48,188 nucleotides of DNA from Salinarimonadaceae bacterium (GTDB lineage Bacteria; Pseudomonadota; Alphaproteobacteria; Rhizobiales; Beijerinckiaceae), in the NCBI GenBank assembly GCA_007693435.1, contig REDO01000084.1:1-48188 (forward strand), written 5' to 3'. Within the stretch, counting starts at the first letter, position 1; the number at the start of each line of letters is the position of its first letter. The notes under the pieces are model-generated. The model was not told the origin of the DNA and searched no databases. It worked only from the letters and a program-made list of their open reading frames with translations. The position numbers were made by a program, and so were the translations under genes. Of the stretch, positions 25,101 through 34,478 are shown one piece after another.

Positions 25101-25874
25101 ATGGCTTACGAGACCATCCTGACCGAGACCCGCGACAGGGTCGGACTGATCACGATCAACCGGCCGCAGGCGCTCAACGCGCTCAATTCCACCGTCGTCG
25201 CCGAGATCAATCTGGCGCTCGACGGATTCGAGCGTGATCCGGGAATCGGATGCGTGGTCATCACCGGGTCCGAGAAGGCCTTCGCCGCCGGCGCCGACAT
25301 CAAGGAGATGTCGGGGCTCACCTTCCCCGAAACCTATATCGACGACTTCATCACCGCCTGGGACAGGGTCTCCCAGCGCCGCAAGCCGATCGTCGCGGCC
25401 GTCTCCGGCTTCGCGCTGGGCGGGGGCTGCGAACTCGCCATGATGTGCGATTTCATCATCGCCTCGGACACGGCGAAATTCGGCCAGCCCGAGATAAAGC
25501 TCGGCGTCATCCCCGGCGCCGGCGGCACGCAGCGCCTGACGCGCTTCGTCGGCAAGTCGAAGGCCATGGAGATGTGCCTGACGGGCCGGATGATGGACGC
25601 GGCCGAGGCCGAGCGCTGCGGGCTCGTCTCGCGCGTCGTGCCGGCGGCGGAGCTCCTCGACGAGGCGATGAAGGCCGCGCAGGCGATCGCCTCGATGTCG
25701 CTGCCCGTCGCAATGATGGTCAAGGAGAGCGTCAACCGCTCCTACGAGACGACGCTCGCCGAGGGCGTGCGCTTCGAGCGCCGGGTCTTCCACGCCGTCT
25801 TCGCCACCGCCGACCAGAAGGAGGGCATGGCCGCCTTCGTCGACAAGCGCAAACCCGACTTCCAGAACAAGTGA
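25101..25874 (+). CDS. enoyl-CoA hydratase
   Basis: A 257-residue crotonase-family enzyme, hydrating trans-2-enoyl-CoA in fatty acid or amino acid breakdown. Both catalytic glutamates of true hydratases are present (E111 in [11 protein letters not shown] and E131 in [19 protein letters not shown]), as is the oxyanion-hole segment [14 protein letters not shown] preceded by CGGAGGAATGGACCC. It starts 92 bp after tadA and is followed by the dehydratase after 7 bp, a probable operon. Confidence 0.94.
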   Translation: MAYETILTETRDRVGLITINRPQALNALNSTVVAEINLALDGFERDPGIGCVVITGSEKAFAAGADIKEMSGLTFPETYIDDFITAWDRVSQRRKPIVAAVSGFALGGGCELAMMCDFIIASDTAKFGQPEIKLGVIPGAGGTQRLTRFVGKSKAMEMCLTGRMMDAAEAERCGLVSRVVPAAELLDEAMKAAQAIASMSLPVAMMVKESVNRSYETTLAEGVRFERRVFHAVFATADQKEGMAAFVDKRKPDFQNK

Positions 25875-25881
25875 GACGCCC

Positions 25882-26874
25882 GTGACCGCCCCCGCCGCCG
25901 CGACGCTTCCCGCCGGTCTCGTCACTTATGAAGACGTCGCGCGCGCGGCCGAGCGCCTCGCCGGCGCGGCGCATCACACGCCGGTCCTCGTCTCGCGCAT
26001 GGCGAACGAGCGGACCGGGGCCTCGCTCTTCTTCAAGGCGGAGAATTTCCAGCGCACCGGAGCGTTCAAGTTCCGCGGCGCCTACAACGCCATTTCCGCG
26101 CTCGCGCCCGAGCAGCGCGCGCGCGGCGTCGTGACCTATTCCTCGGGAAATCACGGCCAGGCGCTCGCCTGCGCGGGGGCGTTGCTCGGCGCGCCGGTGA
26201 CCGTGGTGATGCCGCACGACGCGCCGGCCATCAAGGTCGCGGCGACGCGCGGTTACGGCGCCGACATCGTCGTCTACGATCGTTTCAGGGACGACCGCGA
26301 GGAAATCGGGCGCAGGCTCGCGCAGGAGCGGGGGCTCGCGCTGGTCCCTCCCTACGACCATGACGACGTGATCGCGGGACAGGGTACGGCGGGCAAGGAG
26401 CTGTTCGAGGAGGCGGGCCCCCTCGACAGGCTTTATGTCTGCCTCGGCGGCGGGGGTCTCCTGTCCGGCTGCGCGCTCTCCGCGAAGGCGCTCTCGCCCG
26501 GCTGCGAGGTGATCGGCGTCGAACCGGAAGCCGGGGACGACGGGCGCCAGTCCTTGCGCAAGGGCGAGATCGTGCGCATCCCCGTGCCGCAGACGATCGC
26601 CGACGGCGCCATGACCGCCTTCCTCGGCGAGCGGACCTTCCCGATCATCCGCCGCGATGTCGCCGACATCGAGACCGTCTCCGACGCCGCGCTCGTCGAG
26701 GCGATGCGCTTTTTCGCCGAGCGGATGAAAGTCGTCGTGGAGCCCACTGGCTGCCTCGCCGCGGCGGCCTCATTCGCCGCCGGCGACGCGATCGCCGGCC
26801 GGCGCGTCGGCGTGATCCTGAGCGGCGGCAACATCGATCTGCAGCGCTTTGCGGCGCTCGTTGCGGACGCGTGA
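25882..26874 (+). CDS. serine/threonine dehydratase (serine racemase-like)
   Basis: A 330-residue fold II PLP enzyme without a C-terminal ACT regulatory domain, i.e. the short catabolic or serine racemase/hydroxyaspartate ammonia-lyase type. PLP lysine K63 in GAFKFRGAYNA, SSGNHGQALA, the glycine loop CLGGGGLLSG and a C-terminal SGGNID are intact. It would deaminate serine or threonine to the 2-oxoacid, or act on threo-3-hydroxyaspartate; sequence alone does not choose. GTG start, weak ribosome site, 7 bp after the enoyl-CoA hydratase stop, so translation is probably linked. Confidence 0.9.
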   Translation: MTAPAAATLPAGLVTYEDVARAAERLAGAAHHTPVLVSRMANERTGASLFFKAENFQRTGAFKFRGAYNAISALAPEQRARGVVTYSSGNHGQALACAGALLGAPVTVVMPHDAPAIKVAATRGYGADIVVYDRFRDDREEIGRRLAQERGLALVPPYDHDDVIAGQGTAGKELFEEAGPLDRLYVCLGGGGLLSGCALSAKALSPGCEVIGVEPEAGDDGRQSLRKGEIVRIPVPQTIADGAMTAFLGERTFPIIRRDVADIETVSDAALVEAMRFFAERMKVVVEPTGCLAAAASFAAGDAIAGRRVGVILSGGNIDLQRFAALVADA

Positions 26875-26893
26875 ACGGGCTCGCGAATCCGCG

Positions 26894-26922
26894 TTGACGG
26901 GGCCGGCGCGCGGGTCTATAAG
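26894..26922 (+). promoter_or_regulatory. rpsT promoter
   Basis: TTGACG (26894-26899), 17 bp, TATAAG (26917-26922): a strong sigma-70-type pair 20 bp after the dehydratase stop. It predicts a leader of about 120 nt before rpsT. Confidence 0.75.
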
Positions 26923-27052
26923 GCGCCCCTCACGGGTCGCGACGCGATAGGCTCGCGCGCGCCCTCAAGGGTTCGCCTAATTTCAGCCGATCCCGCCGCG
27001 AGCCGAAAGGCGCCTCGCGGCGCGGCGCATCGAAGAACGAGGTCCGACAACC

Positions 27053-27328
27053 ATGGCCAATACGCTCTCGGCCAAGAAGATGACGCGCAAGATCGCCAAG
27101 CGCACCGAGGTCAACAAGTCGCGTCGTTCGCGCATGCGCACCTTCATTCGCAAGGTCGAGGAAGCGATCGCCGCAGGCGACGCGACGGCGGCCTCCGAGG
27201 CGCTGCGCGCCGCCGCGCCGGTGATCGTCCGTTCCGCGCAGAAGGGCATCGTTCACAAGAACACGGCGGCCCGAAAGGTTTCGCGGCTGACGCATCGCGT
27301 GAAGGCTCTGGCCGCCCCGGCGAGCTGA
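27053..27328 (+). CDS. rpsT: 30S ribosomal protein S20
   Basis: A 91-residue, very basic protein with the S20 sequence [24 protein letters not shown]... through [24 protein letters not shown]. It binds 16S rRNA early in 30S assembly. ATG preceded by GAACGAGGTCCG. Single-gene unit with a strong promoter (26894-26922) and terminator (27381-27407). rpsT upstream of dnaA is the usual alphaproteobacterial arrangement. Confidence 0.97.
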   Translation: MANTLSAKKMTRKIAKRTEVNKSRRSRMRTFIRKVEEAIAAGDATAASEALRAAAPVIVRSAQKGIVHKNTAARKVSRLTHRVKALAAPAS

Positions 27329-27380
27329 GACACGACCGAACGTCGAATACTGTATTTTTCTATATCACGACTGTCTCATA

Positions 27381-27407
27381 AAGCCCGGTCTTAAGCCGGG
27401 CTTTTTT
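27381..27407 (+). terminator. rho-independent terminator of rpsT
   Basis: An 8-bp perfect stem AAGCCCGG/CCGGGCTT (27381-27388 with 27396-27403), 7-nt loop, T run to 27407. Confidence 0.9.
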
Positions 27408-28156
27408 GCTGCCCGGACGCCAATTGTGCCTTCTCGGAGAGAGCGTCGGCGCGTGCGGGCGCGCGGCGTCATTCGCAGCCCCGGATTGTATCAGGCCATT
27501 TGGGCGCGATTTCCTCTTTCGTTCCGCTTGACTCTCGCCCGGAGGTAGGTTCGGCCGGTCATACTTTTCAGACATTTAGCCGCGCAAAAAAAAGGTACCA
27601 ATTTCAATGATTTGCGACCTAAGAGGTCGGCGCGCTCCATCCCGGGGCGGAATCGGCCCCGAATCGGGGCAAGCCCGCCGGCGACGGCATTCCACAATTG
27701 CGTCACGATCCGTCGACAAAACGGCAAGCATGCCAGAGGCTTATTCGTAGGCTTCGCGACGGCCTGTTCGCGCCGTCGCCGCGCAGCGGATTTTTCGGAA
27801 TCATTTTCTTGCGCCCCCCCATACCGCTGTGTAAGGTTTTTGGACTTCAGCGGCTCCGCGAGAAGTATTCAGTAAAATTTAGTCCGGTTGGACCTGATTT
27901 GAGGAGACGTGTGGTGTTTTGCGTAGGCGAATTCCAGATTTGGAAGCGTTTTTCAGCAACCGTACGCGTTTTCAATACTTGATGGGTCCAGTGTATTGAT
28001 CTCGTGTCCCGCAATGTCGAGCCGGGAGGCGGTGCGTTCGCGTGAGGCGTTGCAGCCGACGCGTGATCGGCTCGTACAGAACAACTTTTCGACGCTTGCG
28101 CATTGCCCCGTGGCGGGGGCGCGCTCGTTTTTTCGTCGGCTGGGGAGGCATTGGCG
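27408..28156. other. gene-free region between rpsT and dnaA
   Basis: About 750 bp with no coding frame I trust and lower GC than the surroundings (A-runs near 27586-27595, T-rich near 27790-28000). It holds two compact hairpins, CGACCT-AAG-AGGTCG (27615-27629) and GCCCCG-AAT-CGGGGC (27656-27670). It should contain the dnaA promoter; no confident -35/-10 pair was found. No DnaA box close to TTATCCACA was seen, so an origin is not supported here. A small RNA is possible but unproven. Confidence 0.6.
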
Positions 28157-29764
28157 ATGCTCGTGGGCGTGAATGGACGGGTCGAAGGCGTGATCGCCGT
28201 TTTCGACGACCGGGATGCAGAGCGCGACCGAGCTCAAGACGACCCAGCGGCGGAGACAGCGTCCGGATCGGGCCGCGCAGCGGCCTGTCCGCAGACCATG
28301 GCGGCGACGGGGGCCGCGACAGGGGCCGCGACAGGGGCCGCGACAGGGGCCGCGACAGGGGCCGCGACTTGGGCGCGTGTGAAGCGCCGCCTGCGGGCCG
28401 AGCTCGGCGAAGACGTCTATACCAGCTGGTTCGCCCGGCTCGAGCTCGAGGCGGTCGTTGACGGCTGCGCGCGACTGACCGTTCCCACCCGCTTTCTCAA
28501 GAGCTGGATCGAGGCGCATTACATCGACCGCGTTCTCGGCATCTACGCTGCGGAGGACGCCGCCGTGGAGCGGATCGCGTTGTTCGTGCGCGGCGCGGCC
28601 GTCCAGCGCGATCCGCCGCGCCGTCAGGACGCGACGCAATCCGCGCCGCCCGCGACCGCCCCTGAGTCAAAGCCCGCCGCGCCGGCGGTTCCGGCCCGTG
28701 ACGCCGAACTCGCCGAGAGAACGGAATTGCTCGGCGCGCCGCTCGACCCGCGCCTGACATTCGGCAATTTCGTCATCGGCCGCTCGAACGCGCTGGCTCA
28801 CGCGGCCGGCGACCGCGTGGCGCGCCACGACGGCGCGGCGCTCTACAATCCGCTTTTCGTCCATGCGGGCGTGGGCCTGGGCAAGACTCATCTCCTGCAC
28901 GCGATCGGTCATGAGGGGCGCGGGCAGGGCAAGCGCGTGATCTATCTCACCGCCGACCGTTTCATGTACGGCTTCGTCGCCTCCCTGAAGGCGCAGACCT
29001 CGCACGCGTTCAAGGAGAAATTGCGCGGCATCGATCTCCTGATCATCGACGACGTGCAGTTCATCCAGGGCCGGACCATCCAGCAGGAATTCGGACACAC
29101 GCTGAACGCGCTGATCGACGCGGGCCGCCAGGCGGTCATCGCCGCCGACCGCCCCCCGACCGAGCTCGAGAGTCTCGACGAGCGGGCGCGTTCGCGCCTC
29201 GCCGGCGGTCTCGTGGTCGAGGTCGGGCCGCTCGACGAGGAGCTGCGCCTCAAGATCCTCGGGATCCGTCTCGCCGCGGTGAAGGCTCAGCATCCCAGCT
29301 TCGAGGTCAGCGAGGACGTCGTGGCCTATGTGGCGCGCTGCGTGTCGACGAACGGACGCGATCTCGAGGGCGCCGTGAACCGGCTGCTCGCCCACGCCAC
29401 CCTCACCGGCGCCGCCGTCTCCCTCGACACCGCCGAGAACGCGATCCGCGATCTCGTGCGCAACCGCGAGCCCAAGCGGGTCAAGATCGAGGATATCCAG
29501 AAGCTCGTCGCCTCGCGCTACAACGTCTCGCGTTCCGACATTCTCTCGGAGCGCCGCACGGCGGCCGTGGTGCGTCCCCGCCAGATCGCGATGTATCTCT
29601 CCAAGGTTCTGACGCTTCGCTCGCTGCCCGAGATCGGTCGGCGTTTCGGCGGGCGCGACCACACGACCGTGCTGCACGCCGTGCGCAAGATCGAAAAGGC
29701 GCTCGGCGAGGACGTCGCGCTCAGCGAAGAGGTCGAACTTCTCAAGCGGATGCTGCAGGACTGA
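28157..29764 (+). CDS. dnaA: chromosomal replication initiator DnaA
   Basis: A 535-residue DnaA, which binds DnaA boxes and melts the origin. After a variable 70-residue N-terminus comes domain I ([21 protein letters not shown]), then the AAA+ domain with Walker A GVGLGKT (K243) and Walker [10 protein letters not shown] (D298, D299), and domain IV with the signature [14 protein letters not shown] 28157 is preferred because GGGGAGG lies 8 bases upstream; similarity only starts near residue 72, and ATG 28298 could also be used. The leader part contains six copies of G-A-A-T encoded by a 12-bp repeat. dnaN follows after 187 bp. Confidence 0.95.
   Translation: MLVGVNGRVEGVIAVFDDRDAERDRAQDDPAAETASGSGRAAACPQTMAATGAATGAATGAATGAATGAATWARVKRRLRAELGEDVYTSWFARLELEAVVDGCARLTVPTRFLKSWIEAHYIDRVLGIYAAEDAAVERIALFVRGAAVQRDPPRRQDATQSAPPATAPESKPAAPAVPARDAELAERTELLGAPLDPRLTFGNFVIGRSNALAHAAGDRVARHDGAALYNPLFVHAGVGLGKTHLLHAIGHEGRGQGKRVIYLTADRFMYGFVASLKAQTSHAFKEKLRGIDLLIIDDVQFIQGRTIQQEFGHTLNALIDAGRQAVIAADRPPTELESLDERARSRLAGGLVVEVGPLDEELRLKILGIRLAAVKAQHPSFEVSEDVVAYVARCVSTNGRDLEGAVNRLLAHATLTGAAVSLDTAENAIRDLVRNREPKRVKIEDIQKLVASRYNVSRSDILSERRTAAVVRPRQIAMYLSKVLTLRSLPEIGRRFGGRDHTTVLHAVRKIEKALGEDVALSEEVELLKRMLQD
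28310..28369 (+). repeat. 12-bp minisatellite inside dnaA, five units
   Basis: GGGGCCGCGACA repeated five times (last unit ends ACT), encoding Gly-Ala-Ala-Thr repeats just before the first conserved DnaA domain. Twelve bases keep the frame, so unit number can change without loss of function. Confidence 0.95.
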
Positions 29765-29804
29765 GCGGCGCAATCGCGCAGTTCGAAAGAAATCTGTTCC
29801 AAAC

Positions 29805-29837
29805 CGGCCCGCCGCCTTCGATTTCCCAGGCGGGCCG
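29805..29837 (+). terminator. inverted repeat between dnaA and dnaN
   Basis: A 9-bp perfect stem CGGCCCGCC/GGCGGGCCG with a 15-nt loop, followed by CTTGCCTTTG. It is 40 bp after the dnaA stop. The weak T content leaves it open whether it terminates, attenuates read-through into dnaN or only stabilises mRNA. Confidence 0.45.
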
Positions 29838-29951
29838 CTTGCCTTTGATCGCCCGCTTCGCCAATCTGCCCGCCCACCGCATTGCAACGGCGTGGCTTCC
29901 TCTGGCCGCGCGCAAGGCGGGACGGTGTGTTTCCAGCCTTACGGGTCGGCC

Positions 29952-31070
29952 ATGAAAGTGACAGTCGAGCGCGCCGCATTGTTGAAGGCGCTGGGCCATG
30001 TGCATCGCGTCGTCGAGCGCCGCAACACGATTCCAATCCTGTCGAACGTGCTCCTTCGCGCCGACCCGGCGGGTCTGCGCCTCAAAGCGACCGACCTCGA
30101 CATGGAGGTCACCGAGACCATTCCCTCCGACGTGACGCAGCCCGGCGCGACGACGGTCCCGGCCCACGTGATCTACGACATCGTGCGCAAACTGCCCGAG
30201 GGCGCACAGGTCTCGCTCGAGCTCGCCGCCGACGGCTCTCAGCTCGTCCTGCGCTCGTCGCGTTCACGCTTCGCCCTGCAGGCCCTGCCGGAGACGGATT
30301 TCCCCGACATCGCCGCCGGCGAACTGCCCCATTCCTTCGCCATCCCGCCGGGCGATCTCAAGAAGCTCATCGAGAAGACGCAATTCGCGATCTCGACCGA
30401 GGAGACGCGCTACTACCTCAACGGCATCTTCCTGCACACGCTCGACGGCGAGAACGGCCCTATCCTGCGCGCCGTCGCGACGGACGGACACAGGCTCGCG
30501 CGCATCGAGACGGCGGCCCCCGACGGCTCAGCCGGCATGCCGGGCGTCATCGTGCCGCGCAAGGCGGTGGCGGAAATCCAGAAGCTGCTCGAGGATTCGG
30601 GTGAGGCCATCCATGTCGAGCTTTCCCCGGCGAAGATCCGCCTGACCTTCGGCGGCGTCGTGCTGACCTCGAAGCTGATCGACGGCGCCTTCCCCGACTA
30701 CCAGCGCGTCATTCCTGCGGGAAATGACAAGACGTTGGTCGTCGATCGGGACGAATTCGCCCGCGCAGTCGATCGCGTCTCGACCATTTCGTCCGAACGC
30801 GGCCGCGCCGTGAAGCTCGCGCTCGTGGATGGTCGTCTGACGCTGACCGTCAACAATCCGGATTCCGGCTCGGCGACCGAAGAGATCGAGGTCGAGTACG
30901 AGGCGGCCGCGCTCGATATCGGCTTCAATGCGCGCTACCTGCTCGACATCGCCGGCCAGCTCGATGGCGATACGGCGATCCTCAAATTCGCCGATCCCGG
31001 CTCCCCGACCCTGATCCAGGACCGCGAGGGCGCCGCCGCGCTCTACGTCCTGATGCCGATGCGCGTGTGA
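29952..31070 (+). CDS. dnaN: DNA polymerase III beta sliding clamp
   Basis: A 372-residue clamp, the ring that tethers replicative polymerase to DNA. The three clamp domains are visible: MKVTVERAALLKALGHVHRVVERRNTIPILSNVLL, the central RYYLNGIFLH-LDG and VATDGHRLA segments, and the C-terminal end ALYVLMPMRV, matching the usual VLMPMRL/V terminus that forms the partner-binding cleft. ATG 29952 matches the family start; an upstream open frame to 29892 lacks similarity. The ribosome site is weak (GGTCGG). recF follows 40 bp later. Confidence 0.97.
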   Translation: MKVTVERAALLKALGHVHRVVERRNTIPILSNVLLRADPAGLRLKATDLDMEVTETIPSDVTQPGATTVPAHVIYDIVRKLPEGAQVSLELAADGSQLVLRSSRSRFALQALPETDFPDIAAGELPHSFAIPPGDLKKLIEKTQFAISTEETRYYLNGIFLHTLDGENGPILRAVATDGHRLARIETAAPDGSAGMPGVIVPRKAVAEIQKLLEDSGEAIHVELSPAKIRLTFGGVVLTSKLIDGAFPDYQRVIPAGNDKTLVVDRDEFARAVDRVSTISSERGRAVKLALVDGRLTLTVNNPDSGSATEEIEVEYEAAALDIGFNARYLLDIAGQLDGDTAILKFADPGSPTLIQDREGAAALYVLMPMRV

Positions 31071-31110
31071 CGTCGCGCGCGTACCGCGCGCGGGAAGGAC
31101 GCTGACGACC

Positions 31111-32271
31111 ATGACGGAGGATGCGGGGACGTCTGCGCGCGCGCGCGTCACGCGCCTCGTCCTGCAGGATTTCCGATCCTATCCGGGCCTGTCGGTCGAG
31201 ACGGACGCCTCGCTCGTCGCGCTTTCCGGCGAGAACGGGGCCGGCAAGACCAATCTCCTCGAAGCGATCTCGCTGTTCACGCCCGGCCGAGGCCTGCGCC
31301 GTGCGGAACTCGCCGAGATGGCGCGCGACGCCTGCGGGCGCTTCTCCGTCTTCGCATCGCTGCGGCGCGGCCTCGACGGGGAGCATGGGCTCGGCGTGGG
31401 GCTTGCCGGCGCCCCCGGCGAGCGCGCGATGCGCATCTGCCGCATCGACGGCGCCGATGCAGGCTCGCCCGCCGCCTTCGCCGAATATCTGCGGCTCGTC
31501 TGGCTGACCCCCGATCTCGACGGGCTGTTTCGCGGCCCCGCCGGCGACCGCCGCCGTTTCCTCGACAGGCTGGTGCTCGCCGTCGATGCGGCTCATGGCG
31601 CCCGGGTGAACGCGCTGGAACGCGCCACGCGCCAGCGCAATCGCCTGCTTGAGGATCCGGGCGCCGACCGGCGCTGGCTCGACGCCATCGAACGCGAAAT
31701 CGCGGAGGTCGCCATCGCCGTCGCGGCGGCGAGGCGCGAGACGGTCGAGCGGCTGGGCGGGCTGATCACGCGCGAGCGGGACGATGCGTCGCCCTTCCCC
31801 TTCGCGGCGCTTTCGCTCGACGGCGAGGTCGACGCGCTCGTCTCAGGCGCGGCCGCCGTCGACGCCGAGGATTCCTACCGCCGGACCCTGCGGGATTTCC
31901 GCGCCCGCGACGCCGGAGCCGGCCGCACGCTGTTCGGCCCGCAATCGAGCGATCTGCGCGTGCGCCACGGCCCCAAGGGCATCGCGGCGGACACCGCTTC
32001 GACGGGCGAGCAGAAGGCGCTGCTCATCGGGCTCGTCCTCGCCCATGCGCGGCTCGTGCGCGCGATGACGGGCATGGCGCCGATCGTGCTCCTCGACGAA
32101 GTCGCCGCGCATCTCGATCCGCGCCGACGCGCGGCGCTCTACAGCGCGCTCGACGCGCTCGGCGGTCAGATCTGGATGACGGGCGCCGATCCCGCCTTGT
32201 TCGAGGATCTGCCGTCCGGCGCCCTGCATCTGCGCGTCGAGCCGGGCGCGGCGCGCCCGGTCGGCGGATGA
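31111..32271 (+). CDS. recF: DNA recombination and repair protein RecF
   Basis: A 386-residue SMC-like ATPase that helps load RecA at gapped DNA. Walker A GENGAGKTN (K46) and N-terminal LVLQDFRSYPGLSVE are typical; the ABC-type signature STGEQKALLIGLVLAHA and Walker B PIVLLDEVAAHLD lie near the C-terminus. dnaA-dnaN-recF order is classical, but gyrB does not follow: the next gene is an OsmC protein on the other strand ending 6 bp away. Confidence 0.95.
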   Translation: MTEDAGTSARARVTRLVLQDFRSYPGLSVETDASLVALSGENGAGKTNLLEAISLFTPGRGLRRAELAEMARDACGRFSVFASLRRGLDGEHGLGVGLAGAPGERAMRICRIDGADAGSPAAFAEYLRLVWLTPDLDGLFRGPAGDRRRFLDRLVLAVDAAHGARVNALERATRQRNRLLEDPGADRRWLDAIEREIAEVAIAVAAARRETVERLGGLITRERDDASPFPFAALSLDGEVDALVSGAAAVDAEDSYRRTLRDFRARDAGAGRTLFGPQSSDLRVRHGPKGIAADTASTGEQKALLIGLVLAHARLVRAMTGMAPIVLLDEVAAHLDPRRRAALYSALDALGGQIWMTGADPALFEDLPSGALHLRVEPGAARPVGG

Positions 32272-32277
32272 AGGACT

Positions 32278-32787
32278 TCAGGCCCGGACGAGCGTCACCT
32301 TGTTTTGCGGCGGCTTGCTGATCGTCTGGAAGACGACGCAATAGCGCTCGGTCAGCTTGAGCAGGGCGTCGAGTTTTTCCTGCGGCGCGTCCGTATCGAC
32401 CTCGAAGCTCAGGCGGATTTCGCGAAAGCCGACGGGCGCCTCGCGATCGACGCCGAGCGTGCCGCGAAAGTCGAGATCGCCCTCGGCCCGCACGGAGCCG
32501 CGCTTGAGCGGAATCTCGAGCGCCGTCGCGACAGCTTTCAGGGTCACGCCGGCGCAGGCGACGAGCGCCTCGAGCAGCATGTCGCCGGAGCAGAGCTCCA
32601 AGCCGGAGCCGCCGGTCGCCGGATGCAGGCCGGCGACTGCGACGGCGCGGCCGGTCTCGACCTTGCAGGCGATGTTCTGGTCGTCGAGTTCGCCGGCGGC
32701 GCGCAGGGTGATCACGGCCGCGTCGGGGTCGTCCTTGTATTTCGCCTTGATGGGGGCCTGGAGTGCGCGAAGGGCTTCTGCGTCCAT
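32278..32787 (-). CDS. OsmC/Ohr family protein
   Basis: A 169-residue OsmC-fold protein. Family members are thiol peroxidases or of unknown role in stress. The core segments SGDMLLEALVACAGVTLKAVA and C-terminal LLKLTERYCVVFQTISKPPQNKVTLV fit the family; two cysteines are C-terminal and central (LELCSGDM, VACAGV), with another in ERYCVV, so the classical Ohr two-cysteine pair cannot be assigned with certainty. ATG 32787 has GAGGAA upstream. Convergent with recF; 38 bp after the ABC ATPase stop, on the same strand, perhaps part of that transcript. Confidence 0.82.
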   Translation of the reverse strand: MDAEALRALQAPIKAKYKDDPDAAVITLRAAGELDDQNIACKVETGRAVAVAGLHPATGGSGLELCSGDMLLEALVACAGVTLKAVATALEIPLKRGSVRAEGDLDFRGTLGVDREAPVGFREIRLSFEVDTDAPQEKLDALLKLTERYCVVFQTISKPPQNKVTLVRA

Positions 32788-32825
32788 GGTGGGTTCCTCG
32801 TTCTCGCTTGTTCGCCAGCCTGTCG

Positions 32826-33608
32826 TCAGTAGGACGCCGCCGCCTCGGTGGCAACGCCCTCCGGAGGCTTCGTCTCCGGGCGCAGCGATCGATCGAGCGC
32901 GCCGAGCACCCGGCGTTTGGCCTTCTCGAAGCCGAGCGCCAGCTTGTCGCGCGGACGTTCCAGCTGGACCCACGTCGTCTCGAAAACGCGGCCCGGACGC
33001 GGGCGCATCACGACGACGCGATCGGCGAGCGTCACGGCTTCGTCCACGTCGTGGGTGACCATGACGATCGTGGGCTTCGTCTCCTCCCACAGCCGCAGGA
33101 GATGCTCGTGCAGGCTCGCCCGCGTGAAGGCGTCGAGCGCGGAGAAGGGCTCGTCCAGCAGAAGCACGGCGGGTCGCGCCACGAAGGCGCGGGCGATGGC
33201 GACGCGCTGCTGCTGGCCGCCGGACAATTCGCGCGGCCAGCGTTTCGCGTAGCCCGCGAGGCCGACGCGATCGAGCGCGTGGGCGATGCGATCGCGCCGC
33301 TCCGTTGCGGGCAGGTCGGCGATGCCGAAGCCGATATTGTCCTCGACCCTGAGCCAGGGCAGCAGGCGCGGCTCCTGGAAGACGATGCCCACCGCCGGAT
33401 GGGGCGCCGATATCGTCTCGTCATCGACGAGAATCCGTCCCTGCGTCGCGGAATCGAGCCCGGCGATCAGGCGCAGCAAAGTGGTCTTGCCGCAGCCCGA
33501 GCCGCCGACGATGGCGAGGATCTCCCCCGGCCCGACCCTGAGCGAAACGTCTTCGAGGGCGTGGGTGCCGTCCGAATAGGTCTTGGAGATGGTCTCGATC
33601 CGGAGCAT
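32826..33608 (-). CDS. ABC importer ATPase, nitrate/sulfonate/taurine type
   Basis: A 260-residue ATPase like SsuB/TauB. Walker A GGSGCGKTT, signature LSGGQQQRVAIARAF, Walker B LLLDEPFSALD and THDVDEA are intact; IVFQEPRLLPWLRVEDN is the typical Q-loop region of this subfamily. It energises uptake of an aliphatic sulfonate, nitrate or similar anion. Its ATG overlaps the permease stop by one base (TGATG), giving translational coupling. Confidence 0.92.
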   Translation of the reverse strand: MLRIETISKTYSDGTHALEDVSLRVGPGEILAIVGGSGCGKTTLLRLIAGLDSATQGRILVDDETISAPHPAVGIVFQEPRLLPWLRVEDNIGFGIADLPATERRDRIAHALDRVGLAGYAKRWPRELSGGQQQRVAIARAFVARPAVLLLDEPFSALDAFTRASLHEHLLRLWEETKPTIVMVTHDVDEAVTLADRVVVMRPRPGRVFETTWVQLERPRDKLALGFEKAKRRVLGALDRSLRPETKPPEGVATEAAASY

Positions 33609-34444
33609 CAGAGCGTCCCCCTCGCCGTATCCTGCCAGGCCAGCAGCGGGCGCGTGACTATCAGAAGCAGCGTGTCGCAGGCCTTCCCGAGCAGGGCGAA
33701 GGCGACGATCGCGCCGATGATCTGGTCGGGCTTGCCCATCTGCTGGCCGTCGATGAGGAGATAGCCGAGGCCCTCGGAGGCGCCCATGAATTCGGCGGCC
33801 ACCACGAACATGAAACCGAGCCCCAGCCCCGAACGCAACGAGATGATCCAGTCGGGCAGGACCGCGGGCAGCATCACGCGCCGCGCGAGCGCGAGACGAG
33901 ACAGGCGGAAGACCTGGCCGACCTCGATCAGCTTGCGGTCGATATTGGCGATGGACCCGCCGACGCCGAGATAGACGGGAAAAAAAACCCCGACCGCGAT
34001 GAGCGCGATCTTCGATGTCTCGAAGATGCCGAGCCAGAGGATGAAGAGCGGCACCCAGGCGATCGAGGGCACGGCCCGCAACGCCTGAAGCGACGGGTCG
34101 ATCAGGCGGCGCACGGCTTCCGACGAACCCGCGAACGCCCCGATCAGCGTGCCCGCGAGCGCGCCGATGGCGAAGCCGGCGAAGACCCGGTAGAGCGTCG
34201 CGAGGACGTGATGGGTCAGCTCTCCGCGCGCGGCGAGCGCCGCCATCGTGTCCCAGACGCGCGACGGAGGCGGCATGAGCCGCATCTGGAACAGCCCGCT
34301 CGCCGCCGCCCATTCCCAAAAAACCGCGAGCGCCACGGGCAACACGAGCCCCGCCGCCATCAGCAGGCGCCCCCGTCCCACCGAACGCCGCGACGAGGGG
34401 GCGGGGACCCCCTCGTCGGTCAACGCAATGCTCGTCTGACTCAT
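33608..34444 (-). CDS. ABC importer permease, nitrate/sulfonate/taurine type
   Basis: A 278-residue inner-membrane permease of the SsuC/TauC type with about six helices and the EAA-type loop near LSRLALARRVMLPAVLPDWIISLRSGLGLG. An N-terminal cytosolic extension (about 28 residues) precedes the first helix. It lies 34 bp after the binding-protein gene, and its stop overlaps the ATPase start. Confidence 0.92.
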   Translation of the reverse strand: MSQTSIALTDEGVPAPSSRRSVGRGRLLMAAGLVLPVALAVFWEWAAASGLFQMRLMPPPSRVWDTMAALAARGELTHHVLATLYRVFAGFAIGALAGTLIGAFAGSSEAVRRLIDPSLQALRAVPSIAWVPLFILWLGIFETSKIALIAVGVFFPVYLGVGGSIANIDRKLIEVGQVFRLSRLALARRVMLPAVLPDWIISLRSGLGLGFMFVVAAEFMGASEGLGYLLIDGQQMGKPDQIIGAIVAFALLGKACDTLLLIVTRPLLAWQDTARGTL

Positions 34445-34478
34445 CTTCTTGAATGCTCCCGGCCGTTCGTGGCCGTGT

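Noticed and set aside
27408-28156. Replication origin beside dnaA
   Set aside because: No cluster of TTATCCACA-like boxes; in many relatives the origin lies near hemE.
28310-28369. CRISPR-like array
   Set aside because: The units are 12 bp with no spacers and lie in frame within dnaA.
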